Below are positions 23,901 through 36,720 of a DNA stretch of 64,000 nucleotides, piece by piece. Made by a program: the position numbers and the translations under genes. The first letter of the stretch is position 1, and each line of letters opens with the position of its first letter. The notes beneath the pieces were generated by a model. That model was not told where the DNA came from. It saw nothing but the letters and a program-made list of their open reading frames with translations, and searched no databases. Source of the DNA: Laguncularia racemosa (lineage: Eukaryota; Streptophyta; Magnoliopsida; Myrtales; Combretaceae). The DNA is taken from NCBI GenBank assembly GCA_037954665.1, contig JBBMOL010000046.1, forward strand, positions 1,906,501-1,970,500, read 5' to 3'.

Positions 23901-25385
23901 TGAGACATTAGTTTTGACCCATTATGTTAAATTAGAATTGATGGAAAGTAAGGGGATGATACACTATCCTAAATTTACATACTGTTATGAGCTTGGATCC
24001 AACTGAACCATTTCTAGCAATGAAAAGATGGTTATGTATCTTTAAGGGTTATACAAATACATTTACATTTGTTAGCTTGAAGTATTGCTTTTGAACCATT
24101 CCCGCACAATTGTAATCGTCTTTTCCATTCGCAGCTATTTTACCTGAAGTTGTATAGACCAGGGTGTCATATTGTTCAACCCTTTGATGGCTTCACCTAC
24201 TCAGAATGAGCATCATACCGCACACGTTGATAGACCAACTAACCAGGATACTTAGGACCAAAGGGCACAAAATGTAAAGTTCCTTATTTTATCATGCATT
24301 GATATATCTTTAAGGTATGTTGCAATTAGGTAATGTTCTAATGGATACCCATGCATTGGACAATGCTGGAAATCAAGAAGTATTTTGAAGATATCATGAA
24401 TGACCATGCACATGTATGGCATAAATTATCAAAGCTACTTGCAAAGTTCCTTAAAGTTGTCATTCCAATAGTGCAGGACTATGTTTTGAAGGATCTTTAA
24501 GAAGTACGTGAAAAGCGCATCATTAATGCAAGTCATATGAAAACAGCATGTCCTTGAAGTAAACTGTCAAAGGTCATAAAAGTTTCATCTACTACCTCAC
24601 CAACCGTACATTTCGACATAGGTAAGATTGTTGCCAACTGAATCTCCCTTAGCTTGCATAAGGCACTTGAGATATGTGGTTGAAGTCTTCCATGCAAATG
24701 TGGTCTGTGTTGTAGATATTTTCCTAACTATTTTGAAATGGATAGAATGAAGAACACGGTGCTCAAGTCTTGAAGGTTATGTCATTGTCTATGGTGAAAA
24801 AAAAAAAAAACAAGGCATTGTTGTGAAAGGAAGAGAAGCCAATATGTAAGGACACCCTACACAAACCCACTGCATAAAGGACGAAGGTCTAAGCGCACTC
24901 CAAAGATTAAGGCCTCTAAGCAGGCTTAACCAAGCAAATTGAAACATACTGTCGGTAACCATGAGTTCACCTTCATTCAATACCCACTGATAAATTTATG
25001 TTGCATGCATCTTCTGGGTATTTTATCATGTAATGTGTACCATATGATATTGCAATCATATCTTGTAGGGCCTGATGTAAAATGTTTGAGCAACTATTCC
25101 AAAGGGAGTAAAGCATCCTCTGTTTTTTACTTTTAAATGAATAGAAGATAGCCACTATGAACTATGTATTTGACAATAGTCTTGACAAAGTGTATGTAAA
25201 TACATTTTATTTGGTTTGAAATTGTAGATAATTATATCTTAAATCTATATAAGTCACTAGGGAAATTTTGGTGGACGTGGGTTTTACCAACTTATGCACA
25301 AAAAGCTAATGACATGCAAGCTAATCATGTTAGTTGATAGCTATGTAAGCATTCATTTCTCCTCTCTTTTTGATAACCATGAATA
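23901..25385. other. Unassigned stretch, no intact gene
   Basis: Short stop-broken frames only. A poly(A) run lies at 24796-24809, followed by a lysine/arginine-rich snippet (about 24870-24950). Transposon debris is likely, but no domain could be named. Confidence 0.4.
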
Positions 25386-25390
25386 AGAAG

Positions 25391-26638
25391 TGTTGAGTTC
25401 TCTAAAATAAGTTTTAATGATAACAAAAATGTTATTAGTAAATATGTGTTAAGTGTGTATAACAAAAGTATTTATTTTTATACACTTAAGTAAATAGTAG
25501 ATTACAAATACTTGAGTAGATAGTTTGATACAAGCATTCTGATAGACATTTAAGTAAACACTTAAATAGATAATTTGATATAGATAATATGTCTGACGTT
25601 TGAGTAGACATTTACACAAACAATCTGATACTATGGTTAATAAACTTTGGTTTGAATGGATGCTCATATAGTTCTTATCTATATTTGATATAAATTTGAT
25701 TTATAGATTTGATCTATTTGTAACTACAGTTAGTAAAGTTTTTTTTGTAATGGATCAAATTAGTTTAAGATTTATGTTAACTAATTATCATTTGAAGAAG
25801 AAGTATCAAAAAAGGATAACGAATATTAGTTGAAGCACACCCATATAAGAGGGATTCTCTATTTTCAAACTGAGGCTAATCCATACGAAGTTGTTGACAA
25901 AGTAGATGAAGATAGATATCGGCAAATTCAAATTCCGAATAGATTTAGTTACATGGTTAAGGAATTTGAACTTGAATTTCAAATAAGATTTTTCAAAATT
26001 CCATAAATGCAAGGATATTATGAACGTTAGAAGACCACGTGAACTTTGGAAGACTTCTATAGACAAAGAAAAATATATAAACTGAAGATTTGAAGATCGA
26101 AGAAGAGAACAACATAACAAAAAATATAGAAAGATATACAAGCAAAGACAAAAAAAATAAGAACAGAGCAAAAACAATTATTCGTTGTTTTCTTGAGCAT
26201 AAACTAGAGAATTTAGATTTCTTATTTTTGTAAAACTTTCTTTACTATTTTCATGTACATATTAGTCTAAGAAAGTGAGGTTACAAAGTCTTGTAGTTTG
26301 TGCTTAACCAAGTTATAAGCTAGAAAGACAAAGTAAGAGCTATTGGTGTTTGTAACATTTCTTAGCAATTGAAATGGTAGAACAACCAATATGGAGGATC
26401 GAATCTCCAACAACGTAGCTGGAAGAGAGGACGTATTCAATAGGGGGAACCTCTATACATCACAACCTTCTTTACTTTTGATGTGCATTAATTTTGTCTA
26501 CATTATTTTTGCTAACTATATATAATCTTCATGAAGAAAGAAATTTAAAAAGTGACCGTTTAATTAGAATTTGATTAAAAAAACAACAAACAATTCACAA
26601 CCCCCACGCCCCTCTTGCTTGCCATCTCAAGACCTACA
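25391..26638 (+). repeat. 5' LTR of the Sirevirus element
   Basis: Starts TGTTGAGTTCTCTAAAATAA and ends ...GACCTACA, and matches 30739-31963 along its length with scattered substitutions and small indels. Contains degenerate internal TTAAGTAGACA(C/T)TT units near 25480-25640. The visible divergence from its partner implies an old insertion. Confidence 0.92.
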
Positions 26639-26652
26639 TTTGATATCAGAGT
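26639..26652 (+). other. Primer-binding site, initiator-methionine-tRNA type
   Basis: TTGATATCAGAGTA directly follows the 5' LTR and resembles TGGTATCAGAGC, the copia primer site complementary to the initiator-Met tRNA 3' end. Confidence 0.75.
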
Positions 26653-26700
26653 AGCTGCTCTTCTTCATACAAGAGTAGATCAATGGTTGACAATACAATA

Positions 26701-28530
26701 TTATGATTACATCTAATTGTATGTTATTCTTTGACAATACTAACTTTTTTTATTGGAAATGCAAAATGGAAACTTATATTAAAGTAATAGATTTTGCTTC
26801 GTGTGAAATAATACGCTATAGAGATCAAGAAATTATTCTCATTGACAGTCCAAACCTAGTCGATGAAGAAAAAAAAAAAAAAGCTAAAGTAAACAGTACA
26901 TCATGAGCATCCCTTAGATAGTGTTTGCAATGATTTCATCATGTGAATCTACTAAGGAAATATGGAACAAATTGCACATAACATATGAAAGGGCTGCAAT
27001 GGTTAAAGACATCGGGAGAGGAGAACTCATGTAGGACTTGAATTGCTTAGATTTCAATCCGATGAAACTATATCTAGTAGATTAAATAGATTTACTTTAA
27101 TTACTAACGAACTTGCTTTGCTTGGGAAAAAGTATGATGAGAGTGAGCTCATAAGGAAAACTTTGTGAATCTTTCCAAGTTCATGGGATTCAAAGACTAA
27201 CATAATTGAAGAAGCTCATGACTTAGACAAACTAACAGTTAGCCAACTTCAAGAAAAGCTTCAGGCATATAAATCGAAACTGAAGCATATGAATGATCAA
27301 GAGAAAGTCAAAAAGTCATAGCATTCAAAGCTATTAAACAAGACATTAAAACAAATGAAGAATCAGACACGGAGGATGACAATGATGATCTAACAATGCT
27401 GGTTCGAAGATTCACAAAAGCATTCAAGAAAAATAGTAAGCGTTGTGAATGATCTAAACATTTTTCTGCTAATCAATCTAAATATGGTACATGAAAGGTT
27501 TTTAAATAAAAAGAAAAAAGAAAGAAAAAAGAAAGTAATAGTTTGTTTTGAATGCAAGAAGCCTAGGCATATCAAGTATAAATGTCTTGTGTTGACAAGA
27601 AAGATGGAGTAATACAAGAAGAAACAAAAAACTTTAATGGCAACATGGAGTGATATTGATGAGTCAGACGTTGAGTTAGACGCTGGATCAAACAATGAAG
27701 AAGAGACAAATATGTGCTTCATGGCTTTATCTGAGGTATTTTCTGAATCTAAGAATCATATGCCTATTAGTATTAGAAAACAAGTTAAATAATTATTAAA
27801 AGCTTTATCTAAAGTAAATGAAAAGACTGAAACTTTGAGAAATGAAAAAGTTGTACGTCAAACTAATATGTTATTGATTGATGAAAATAATATTATAAAA
27901 AATGATACATATGGATAATAAAAGCTTACGAGAAGCATATGATATGTTATCAAATGGAAATAATACATTAAGAAAAGAAATTAAAGAACTTAATGTAAGA
28001 ACTGATGAAGTGTCAAAAAATTTGAGTTCTATGCTTACTAGGTTTTCTAAAAGTGATGAAAAACTACAAAAGTTAATATTATCTCAAAAAGTAAGCAACT
28101 CAAAAGAAGGATTAGAATACAATAAAGCTGGGTCCTCAAATCGAGTTAAGGAAACTATTTTTGTTAAAGGAAAAGATCCAATGATTAAAGATGATGTCGA
28201 TATAAGTAAGAAGGAGAATAAAAACATAAATACAAAAGAAAATAAGTCTATTAAACAAAATAAAAAGAATATTAGAAAATATTCTAGACAATACTCTAGA
28301 CAGCATTACAGACAAATGTACAAATAGTACTACAAAAGAAATTACAAAAGGTATAATGAAAGCTATATCAGATCATGTAATTATTATCTAAAAATGGTAA
28401 GCTCATAACAATATCAATGGAGACAATATCAATTTCAAAAAAGTCCGATAAGATTTAATACTTATGAGTGCTATTTTTACAAGAAGTTAGGATACATAGA
28501 AAAATTTTGTTATTACAAAAATAACAAGCT
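26701..28530 (+). pseudogene. Sirevirus gag relic with zinc knuckles and coiled-coil extension
   Basis: About 26703-26906 begins with the copia gag start pattern FFDNTNFFYWKCKMETYI. Later blocks are in shifted frames. About 27330-27420 has acidic ESDTEDDNDDLTMLVRRFTKAF. A CX2CX4HX4C zinc knuckle (CFECKKPRHIKYKC) lies at about 27544-27585. At 27902-28327 an open stretch of 141 codons is lysine/glutamate-rich and coiled-coil-like, the extended gag segment typical of Sireviruses. A second, damaged knuckle (CYFYKKLGYIEKFCY) lies near 28470-28515. The expected protease motif W-x-LDSG is replaced by WVLTTHVREC at about 28680. Confidence 0.8.
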
Positions 28531-28659
28531 TAGCTAATAACAAGTAAGAAATAAAAATTACACGAGCATGAATTTTGGTAAACTCAAGATAATCTGGGTT
28601 CTTAAAAGGGTTTAATCATTTCCTTTGTATATTTAGGAACACAAAACAAAGCTAAAAAG

Positions 28660-29880
28660 ATTGTGATACCTAGATAATGGGTGCTTACGACACATGTTAG
28701 GGAATGTTTTGTTGTTCATGAATCTAGAATGAAAAATGGAGGTTATGTTAAGTTCAGTGATAAGAGTAGAGGAAAGATAATAGCAACTAGTACAGTAGGA
28801 TTTCCCTCTAGTACAATTGAAAACGTATCTCTAGTAAGAGTTTTGAAACACAATCTCTTAAGTATTAGTCAACTATGTAATAAAGGTTATAAAATGATTT
28901 TTGAAAAAGATAAAATATAAGCTTATGATCAAAATGGAGAAAAATTGTTTAAAGGATTTCGAAAAAGAAATATTTACATGGTTGAACCATCTAAAGTACA
29001 TGTTGAAAGATGTTTCTTAACATTATATGATAACTGTTTCATTTAGCATAAAAAACTTAGACATATTAATTTTTCATAACTAGAAAAACTTTTGAAAAAT
29101 AAACTTGTTATTGGATTGCCAAAAATTTCTTTTATCAAGGATATTAAATGTGATACTTGCTTGAAAAATAACATAGTATCATTATCTCATAAGTCAAAAA
29201 ATGTTATTTTAACAAAAAGACCTTTAAAATTTCTACATCTTGATCTTTTTGGTTTGATAAGAACTTTGAGCTTAAGAGGTAATAAATATGGTTTTGTGAT
29301 AGTTGATGACTTTTTACAATTTTCATGGGTTTTATTTCTTAAAAATAAGAATGATATATTTGATTCCTTTGAAATGTTTTCAAAACAGGTTCAAAATAAA
29401 AAAGGTTTTTCAATCATAAGTTTAAGAACTGACCATGTTCGAGAATTTGAAGATGAAAACTTTATTGAGTTTTGTGAGAAAAATGGAATAAAACATAATT
29501 TTTCTGCTCCATATACTCCACAACAAAATAGAGTGGTAGAAAGAAAAAATAGAGTTTTACAAGAAATAGCACAATGTATGTTAAATGAAAGTAATGCACT
29601 AAAATATTTATAGGCTGAAGCAATATCTACATCTTGTTATATTTCTAATTGTGTTTATGAGAGATCGTTAACATAGAAAACAACTTATGAAATGTACAAA
29701 GATAGGAAGCCGAATGTGTCACATTTTCACATATTCGGGACTAAATGCTTCATCAAGAAATTACGGCAGAATCCTAATAAATTTGATGAAAGAGCTAATG
29801 AAGGAATCTTTCTTGGTTATTTGACAACCGATAAGGCTTTTCATATTTTTAATTAAGTAACAAGATTAGTAAAGGAATCT
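28660..29880 (+). pseudogene. Sirevirus integrase relic (pre-integrase, HHCC, DDE core)
   Basis: 28681-28920 carries the GAG-pre-integrase pattern ending LVRVLKHNLLSISQLC. HHCC remnants follow (HKKLRHIN, then CDTCLKN at about 29140-29165). 29092-29613 contains the integrase core: LDLFG (first Asp), RTDHVREFE (second Asp) and QQNRVVERKN (Glu), so the D,D,E triad is still present. The C-terminal part continues past a stop at 29613 through EMYKDRKPNVSHFHIFG and FDERANEGIFLGYL to about 29860. In-frame stops and missing glycine residues show it is not functional. Reverse transcriptase should follow and does not. Confidence 0.87.
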
Positions 29881-29889
29881 ATTAATGTC

Positions 29890-30620
29890 AAGTTTATTGA
29901 TAACTCAATCATGAATGATAGTAATGATGTAATAATAAAAAGAATGGGGATAAATATTTAAATCATCAATAAAGTTTACAAGATATTATTAGAGTACCTA
30001 TTGAATAAAAAACAGAAGATAGGATAGACAGTCGAGTAGATAGTCCTAACAAAAGGTAGAGACTCCAAAATGTAGCAAAGAATTCATCAAAGTGGTAGGA
30101 TAGAGGTCTTGGATCAAATTGATCAAGGAACTACTAAGATCAATCCTAAAGCTTACTCAAGAACCTAATCCTAACCTTGTTTCTAAACTCATCCGGACCA
30201 CTCAAAATGAAACCTTGCTGAACAATTTGTTTAACCATCTTCTCCTACTGCACCAACTAAAACATAACTAACTCTAACTCCAGCTCTAACCGAAACCAAC
30301 CTTGATCATATCGAAAAAGAATCTGAAGAAGCCTAAATTCCAAAAAGACAAAGGAAAAGAGTAAAGACAACTACAAGGAAATGTGTCAAGCCACCTAAGA
30401 AGAAGAAGAATTGATATTTTTTTAAGACTATTGCTAATCATTGTTAGTTGCTTGCTAACTGTTTTTTTTTTTTAAAGACTCATGCTAATTGAACGTTCTA
30501 ATTGCTACAAATATGTATGGTTTAAAATCTTTAATGATGCTTTACGTTTTTTATGCTTGCTAATTGTTGATTCATACTTATATCATATATTAAGGAAAAG
30601 TAATATATTTTGCTTATCTG
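29890..30620 (+). other. Unassigned segment replacing RT/RNase H in the Sirevirus element
   Basis: Between the end of integrase and the polypurine tracts there is no reverse-transcriptase motif. About 30180-30420 reads, with stops, as a proline/threonine-rich stretch ending in a strongly basic tail (PKRQRKRVKTTTRKC, then PPKKKK). This could be the rest of an extra, env-position ORF or a captured sequence. I cannot name it. Confidence 0.45.
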
Positions 30621-30738
30621 ATAACAAAAAGGGGAGAAGGAATAATAAGTAGTGATAAACTGGTTTCACAAATATTCTACTTAAGTAATATATGAGTTTA
30701 TCACTTGAGATAGGTTTTGTTATCATCAAATGGGAGAA
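30619..30738 (+). other. Two polypurine tracts before the 3' LTR
   Basis: CTGATAACAAAAAGGGGAGA at about 30619-30638 and TATCATCAAATGGGAGAA at about 30721-30738, the second abutting the 3' LTR. Multiplied polypurine tracts are a known Sirevirus trait. Confidence 0.65.
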
Positions 30739-31963
30739 TATTGAGTTCTCTAAAATAAGTTTTAATGATAACAAAAGGGTTATTAGTAAATATGTATTAA
30801 GTGTGTAGAACAAAAATATTTATTTTTATAGACACTTAAGTAGACAGTAGGTTATAGACACTTAAACAGACATTTTGATGCAGACATTTTGTTAGATGTT
30901 TAAGTAGATACTTAAACAAATAGTTTGATACAAATAATCTGTTAGACATTTGAGTAGACATTTAAATAGAAAATATGATACTGTGGTTAATAAACTTTAA
31001 TTTGAAGAATGTATGCTTATACAATTCTTATCTATATTTGATACGAATTTGATTTATTTGTAACTAAAATTAGTAAAGTTTTTTTTTTTTTTGTAATGAA
31101 TCAAATTAGTTTAAGATTTATTTAACTAATACAAGAAGAACAAGAAAAGAATAAGAAATATCAATTGAAGAACACCCGTAATAAGAGGGATTCTCTATTT
31201 TCAAACTGAGGCTAATTCATACGAGGTTGTTGATGAAGCAAATGAAGATAGACATCGAAAAATTCAAATTCCGAATAGAATTAGTTACATAATTAAGGAA
31301 TTTGAATTTGAATTTGAATTTCATATAAGATTTTTCAAAATTCAGGATATTATGAATATTAGAAGATCGTGTGAATGTTGGAAGGCTTCTATAGACAAAG
31401 AAGAATATATAAACTAAAGATTTGAAAATTGAAGAAGAGAACAACACAATAAAAAATATAGAAAGATATACGAGCAAGGATAGAAAAAATAAGAACAGAG
31501 AAAAAACAATTATTCATTGTTTTATCAAGCTTAAACTAGAGAATTTATATTTCTCACTTTTGTAAAACTTTCTTTATTGTTTTCGTGTACAGATTAATCT
31601 AAGAAAGTGAGGTTACAAAGTCTTGTAGTTTACACTTAGCCAAGTTATAGGCTAGAAAGACAAAGCAAGAGATATTGTTATTTATAACATTTCTTAGCAA
31701 TTGAAATAGTAGAACAACTAGTGTAGAAAACTGGATTCCCAGTAGTGTAGCTAGAAGAGAGGACATACTTAATAAAAGGAACCTCTACACATCAAAGTCT
31801 TCTTTACTTTTGATGCACATTAATTTTGTCCTCGTTATTTTTGCTAATCACATACAATCTTTATCAAAAAGGAAATTTAAAAAGTAACAATTTAATCATA
31901 ATTCGATAAAAAAATTAACAAACAATTCAATTTCCCCTCTTGGTTACCATTTTGAGAACTACA
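30739..31963 (+). repeat. 3' LTR of the Sirevirus element
   Basis: Starts TATTGAGTTCTCTAAAATAA (TG mutated to TA) and ends ...GAACTACA. Collinear with the 5' LTR. The AGAAG duplication follows at 31964-31968. Confidence 0.92.
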
Positions 31964-31968
31964 AGAAG

Positions 31969-34889
31969 CATTTTCAAGTGTTACATTTAATCAAATTAAG
32001 TTAATGTAGGTTATTAATATCGTTGTGTATCAACGAACTTGCATGGAGAGAGCATCTTATCCAAAAGGGAGGAGGTGGTTCTTCCCTCAACTTGTCTTAG
32101 TAATGCTAGACATGTGTAACTATTTCTCTTCCCTTATTGCTTGTGAAAATTTTATATAATATGTCATTGAAATGTGTTTCTCTCTAGCAAGAAGTTGCAC
32201 TTAGATATAACTTACTTGAAAGTACCATTACATATTGCCAGCCTTTTGTAGGGTATTTGGGCCAATGTGAAGAGGTAAAATTCATGCTTTATCTGTTAGT
32301 TAAATATGTACTTCTTTTTCTAATAAATGCTTTGTGTTGATTTAGTAGCTATATAAGCTCATACATGTTGATTGCAACCATTATATGTTGCTAGTAGTGT
32401 GCATGCAACACCAAAATTTGTTGGTCCTTGACACCTTAAGGCTAAAAAAAGCATGCAAAAAGTCCATGAGAACACCAATCAACAAGTGGTAGGTAGATTT
32501 CCCTACATTGATCTATTAACTTGTCTAGATGTGGCATCAAAGTTCACCTATCGATGTTGAATTTGATGCCTTATTCTTTATTCTACAATTGAGATACATA
32601 GATTACATGCTGCAACACCTAAGTTTCCATTGTGAACAAGGCTATATACATGATAAAAGAATAGTTGACTAGTAGTTCGTATACCCAAGCAATGTTCCCA
32701 ATCAAGCAACTTACAATGACTAGTGTGAATGCAAGCCTTATCTCATTGTTTTATTAATGTACATTAGACTTAGAAAGTTCACATATTTCCACTTATCTTA
32801 CAATATATTGTTTGGTTAATAAGTTTAAGTTATAGAGTATATGTCATTAAATTTAGGCAATGGGAAGATCTACATTAAAAGTGTATGGGCATGGTACGTA
32901 AGGGCTCCTGTTTAACATGTGTATGAGTATGCTGATCCTAAATTATTGAAGTTATTTATTTCTTCCTCTCCTCAACATCATCATATAGGTTGCTCATTAG
33001 TCATTATTATCATCGGGGGAAAATCCTTTTCGAAATAGTTCATTAAGATGGTAACAAATTAAGGGACGCTATAACTGATGAGGCAATAAGACACTTATGG
33101 AGTAGATGAAGTCGTGTGGGCACAAGAGGCATTGAAAAGTATGATTTTGTGGCAAGGTTATAACAACATCCATGGGTAGCTTAGTTTTTTTTTTTTTGTG
33201 ATAGTATCTTTGTAAGGTGAGCATCAAACTAGAAAAATATTGTGCATGGTACTAAATGAAGGCAAGCGATAAACCTTTAGAGTTGAATGATTGAATTATG
33301 TGTTGTTAAAACAGGGTCGGACCTTAATTACAAATATATATTTATAAATATGTATTTGAATGTAAAGTTACATGTATGCACTCGTAGCTATTAGATAATG
33401 GCATTCATTTTGAAGTGGGTCCAGGGACCCTAATTTATACATGTATAGTTTAAGTTATGTAAGATGGATGAATTGATTGGTGGGATTTTCATGGTTCAAA
33501 GTGCTAATGTACATCCCATTGGCAATTTGAGTGTAATTTTTTTTTTGTATGCTACTAATTACATTAATTACTATGGTTGTAGATGATTATTGAAATAAAA
33601 GATGGACTATTATGATGGTGAGTGGACATAAAATCTAAATGAACTTCGTCTTACAAAAGTGGAACGTTATTTATTCCTATCAAACAAAGTCAAGTTAGAA
33701 TTTATGTGGTCGTGTCAGAAAACACATGTCATTATAGTGTGTTTTGACTCCATCAACTACATTGAAAAGTGGGAAGGGGCAATTGTATAATAGTGTTTAC
33801 AAAGTGCTAACAAGACAAACTGTGAGATACATATATTGAACAAACGTACACAACTTATCCCAATACCATCCCCCCTTTCCTGGTGTTTTTTTTTTCTTTA
33901 TTTTCCCTTTACAGAAGAGCACAAAACAATATCGATATCTTCAAAACAGAGGGGATGGTATTGCAATGAGTTGCATACTAACAAGCTATTACCATAAAGT
34001 AAACACTTGTGCAAAAATGCAAACACTTGTACCAAAAAATAGGTTTACTAATTAGAATTACCGACTTTTAAACACTCATACCAAAAAATAAACACTTGTA
34101 CTAAAAAAACATATCTAAGAATTGAAAACAAGATACGTATGCAACTTATTCAAATAATTTTCCATGATTTTTAAATGTTCATTTAAGCTTTTTTTTAGTA
34201 TTATGATTTTATCACAATATTACATATGAGCTTTTCTAGTTACATGGCTAATAAGATGCACATAAAAGGGAATAAGAGGTGTTAGATCATGCTTATACTC
34301 CCATGCACAAAATGCATACATTGTCCAAAGAGAATAATAAATGTATCATTTGGGTAGAATGCCCTATAACAACACTAGGAACTCAACATAGATTGTTTAT
34401 GAGTCATTAAGCTAAGTTCATGATGGAATTGTTTAATCTACAGTGGTGTCACCTTTGAAATGAGTTAGATGGTAGCTCACTATGACCTTTATTTTTTGCA
34501 CAATATGTAACATTGATGTTCAACAATTAAGTTTGAGGTTGGGCTTATAATCCATGTCCAATTGTTCAAACTATCATTAGTTGTCTTTATCAAATATTTT
34601 GTTTGAAATGATTGCTCATTCATAGTGTATTGTGTAAAACTAATACTTAATTGTAAATTGTCTATTAGTTTTTTAGCTATTATTATCATTTCTTTAGCAC
34701 TCTACAAACATAATGATCTTACCATTTCTAGCTTCCATTAATTGATTTCAGTAATCATGTCAATGATGTTGGGACTTTCCATGGGAAGAGCATTAACGAA
34801 AGTGGATGTAGTCAAAGAGAAAATCTAACATAAGAGAAGAGATGTGGTTGTTCAATGTTGATAATGTGAATGCATGTAAGTATTTAATG
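31969..34889. other. AT-rich intergenic stretch, no gene recognised
   Basis: No protein-like frame. Around 33990-34125 the phrase ACACTTGTACCAAAAAATA and close variants recur several times. Nothing else is identifiable. Confidence 0.5.
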
Positions 34890-36720
34890 ACAAAAGAGAT
34901 AAGTTCAATGGACTTCTCATTACATGAGAAAGCAAAGGATTTTTACAAGATGTATACAATTTCCATGGGCTTCAAATACGATAGCAAGATTTGCAAAAAA
35001 AAAAAAAAAAAGAAGAAAGAAGGATGGGACTATGATGATGCTAGGATGGGTATGCAATAGAGTAGGGACACATGATGGCGAGGCTCTTGGCAAAGATGGC
35101 AAGGCATATCGGTGTTATATCATAAAGGTTAGATGTTCTGCCACATTCAAGGTTTTATGGAAGCTAACAACAAATGGAAAAGTAAAGAGATATGTATAGA
35201 CCTTTCGTATAAGCTTATTGTTGTGAACCACTCCTTTTTAATGAAAAGTAATCGGAACATTTCATCTCCTAAGGGTGCTTGAATCAACAATCTACATGAA
35301 GTTAGCATCAAACCTAGTCAAACAATGAAACAATTAGTTAATCTATATAGTGGGTACGACATGGTTAGATTTACTAAGAGGGACTCATACAATTTCATTG
35401 AAGCCTAACGAAAGGCAAATGTCAATGGGGGTGATGTTGTAGCTGTAGTTGCATACATGAGTACTAGAAGTAAGGAAAATCCTAGATTATTCTTTTCGAA
35501 GGAAATGGAAGAAGGTAAGCCATCAAGGCTTTTCTAAACTAACTCAAGACCTAAGCTTGACTTGGAGTGCTTTGGTGATGTTGTTGCCTTTGACTCAATG
35601 TATAAAACAAATGTTTACAGCATGCCTTTTGTGGTTATGGTAGAGATTAACTACCACTACTAAACTTGTATATTTTCCTTTGAATCGGTAGATGAGGAGA
35701 TGAGAAATGCTTATTCTTGGGTACTAGACAACTTCACATAAGCTATGAATGGAAAGGAACCCATTTTTGTGATAGTCGATGGTGTGAGGTCTATGTATAC
35801 TGCCATAACACAAAGATGGCCATATGTAGCACATCGACTTTGTGCCTAGCATCTTAAGCTTAATGGTGTTACCAATGTCCACAACAATGAGTTCCTTGAT
35901 GAATTTAAGATGTACAAGTATGGCCAAATGACAATAGAGGAATTTGAGGAAAGATGAGTAGCAGCTGTAAGCAAGCACAATTTATATGGGAATGTATGGG
36001 TAGAATTGATGTACACAAGTAGGTTTACATGGGCAAAGGCTTACACTTAGGGTTGGTTTTAGGTTGGAATGCATATTGCCTAACATTGTGAGTCCATCGA
36101 CATGATGATAAAGAGATATCAGTTAAAGAGGTTTAATTCATATGAGTTTATTGCAAGTTTCAATAGGTTGGTTAATAACCTCCGCTATCAAGAGATTATC
36201 TTTGATTATGAAAGTATGCATACAGTATTTGCATTTCAAATGGTATTGAAGAGAATAGAGTCGGATGCTATAACTATCTTCACATAATAGGTATATGATG
36301 AAATACATGATAAAGCTTTATGGTACACAATAGGTAGCATGGATGGAGTTGGCTATCAATAATATATACTTAAGCGATATGAAAATGACAATAAAGTTGA
36401 GTAGGTCGTGTTTAAAAACTATGATCCCTCAATAAGTTGCTCTCTCTTGTAATTTAAGACGATCGGATTACTATGCTTCCATGTAATTTATGAGGCCAAG
36501 ATTGAAGAACTTGTGGAGATACCCTTTAATCTCATCATGAATAGGTGGACTAATAGGATCGAAGAGCTCTCTAGCCATTTTAGCATTTCGTTAGATCTAG
36601 AGGGATCAAGCATGGCATGGAAAACAAGATATAAGGCCCTAACAAATGCTTGCAACCACATGTTCTATTGGTAAGTGAAACACTTGAAGCGTATAACAAA
36701 CTAACTTAACATATAGCATA
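34890..36720 (+). pseudogene. FAR1/FRS-type (MULE transposase-derived) gene, broken
   Basis: Order of domains is as in FAR1-RELATED SEQUENCE proteins. A FAR1 DNA-binding domain (LHEKAKDFYKMYTISMGF at about 34919; CNRVGTHDGEALGKDGKAYR then VRCSATF at about 35055-35150) comes first. Next is a MULE transposase core: LECFGDVVAFDSMYKTNVYSM at about 35560-35625, IFVIVDGVRSMYTAI at about 35765-35808, and WPYVAHRLCA at about 35818. C-terminal blocks follow (SIDMMIKRY at about 36094; FKNYDPSISCSL...LLCFHVI, a SWIM zinc-finger remnant, at about 36413-36500; FNLIMNRWTNRI). Stops interrupt every block, and a poly(A) run at about 34997-35012 breaks the FAR1 domain. Related intact genes encode phytochrome-A signalling transcription factors or MULE transposases. 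I cannot tell whether this was a host gene or a transposon. Confidence 0.82.

Larger units (their letters stand above)
25391..31963 (+). mobile_element. Sirevirus-type Ty1/copia LTR retrotransposon, internally deleted (no RT/RNase H)
   Basis: A full-length insertion: 5' LTR 25391-26638, initiator-Met-type primer site at about 26639, gag and integrase relics in sense orientation, polypurine tracts, 3' LTR 30739-31963. The direct repeat AGAAG at 25386-25390 and 31964-31968 is a perfect 5-bp target duplication, so both ends are firm. The integrase sequence and the long coiled-coil gag extension point to the Sirevirus (SIRE/Maximus) lineage. The internal region is only about 4.1 kb. It jumps from the end of integrase to a short proline/lysine-rich segment with no reverse transcriptase or RNase H. 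Many stops; inactive. Confidence 0.92.

Noticed and set aside
25806..26177. Minus-strand 123-codon frame, hydrophobic
   Set aside because: Lies antisense within the 5' LTR, and its counterpart in the 3' LTR (31217-31477) is shorter. An LTR artefact.
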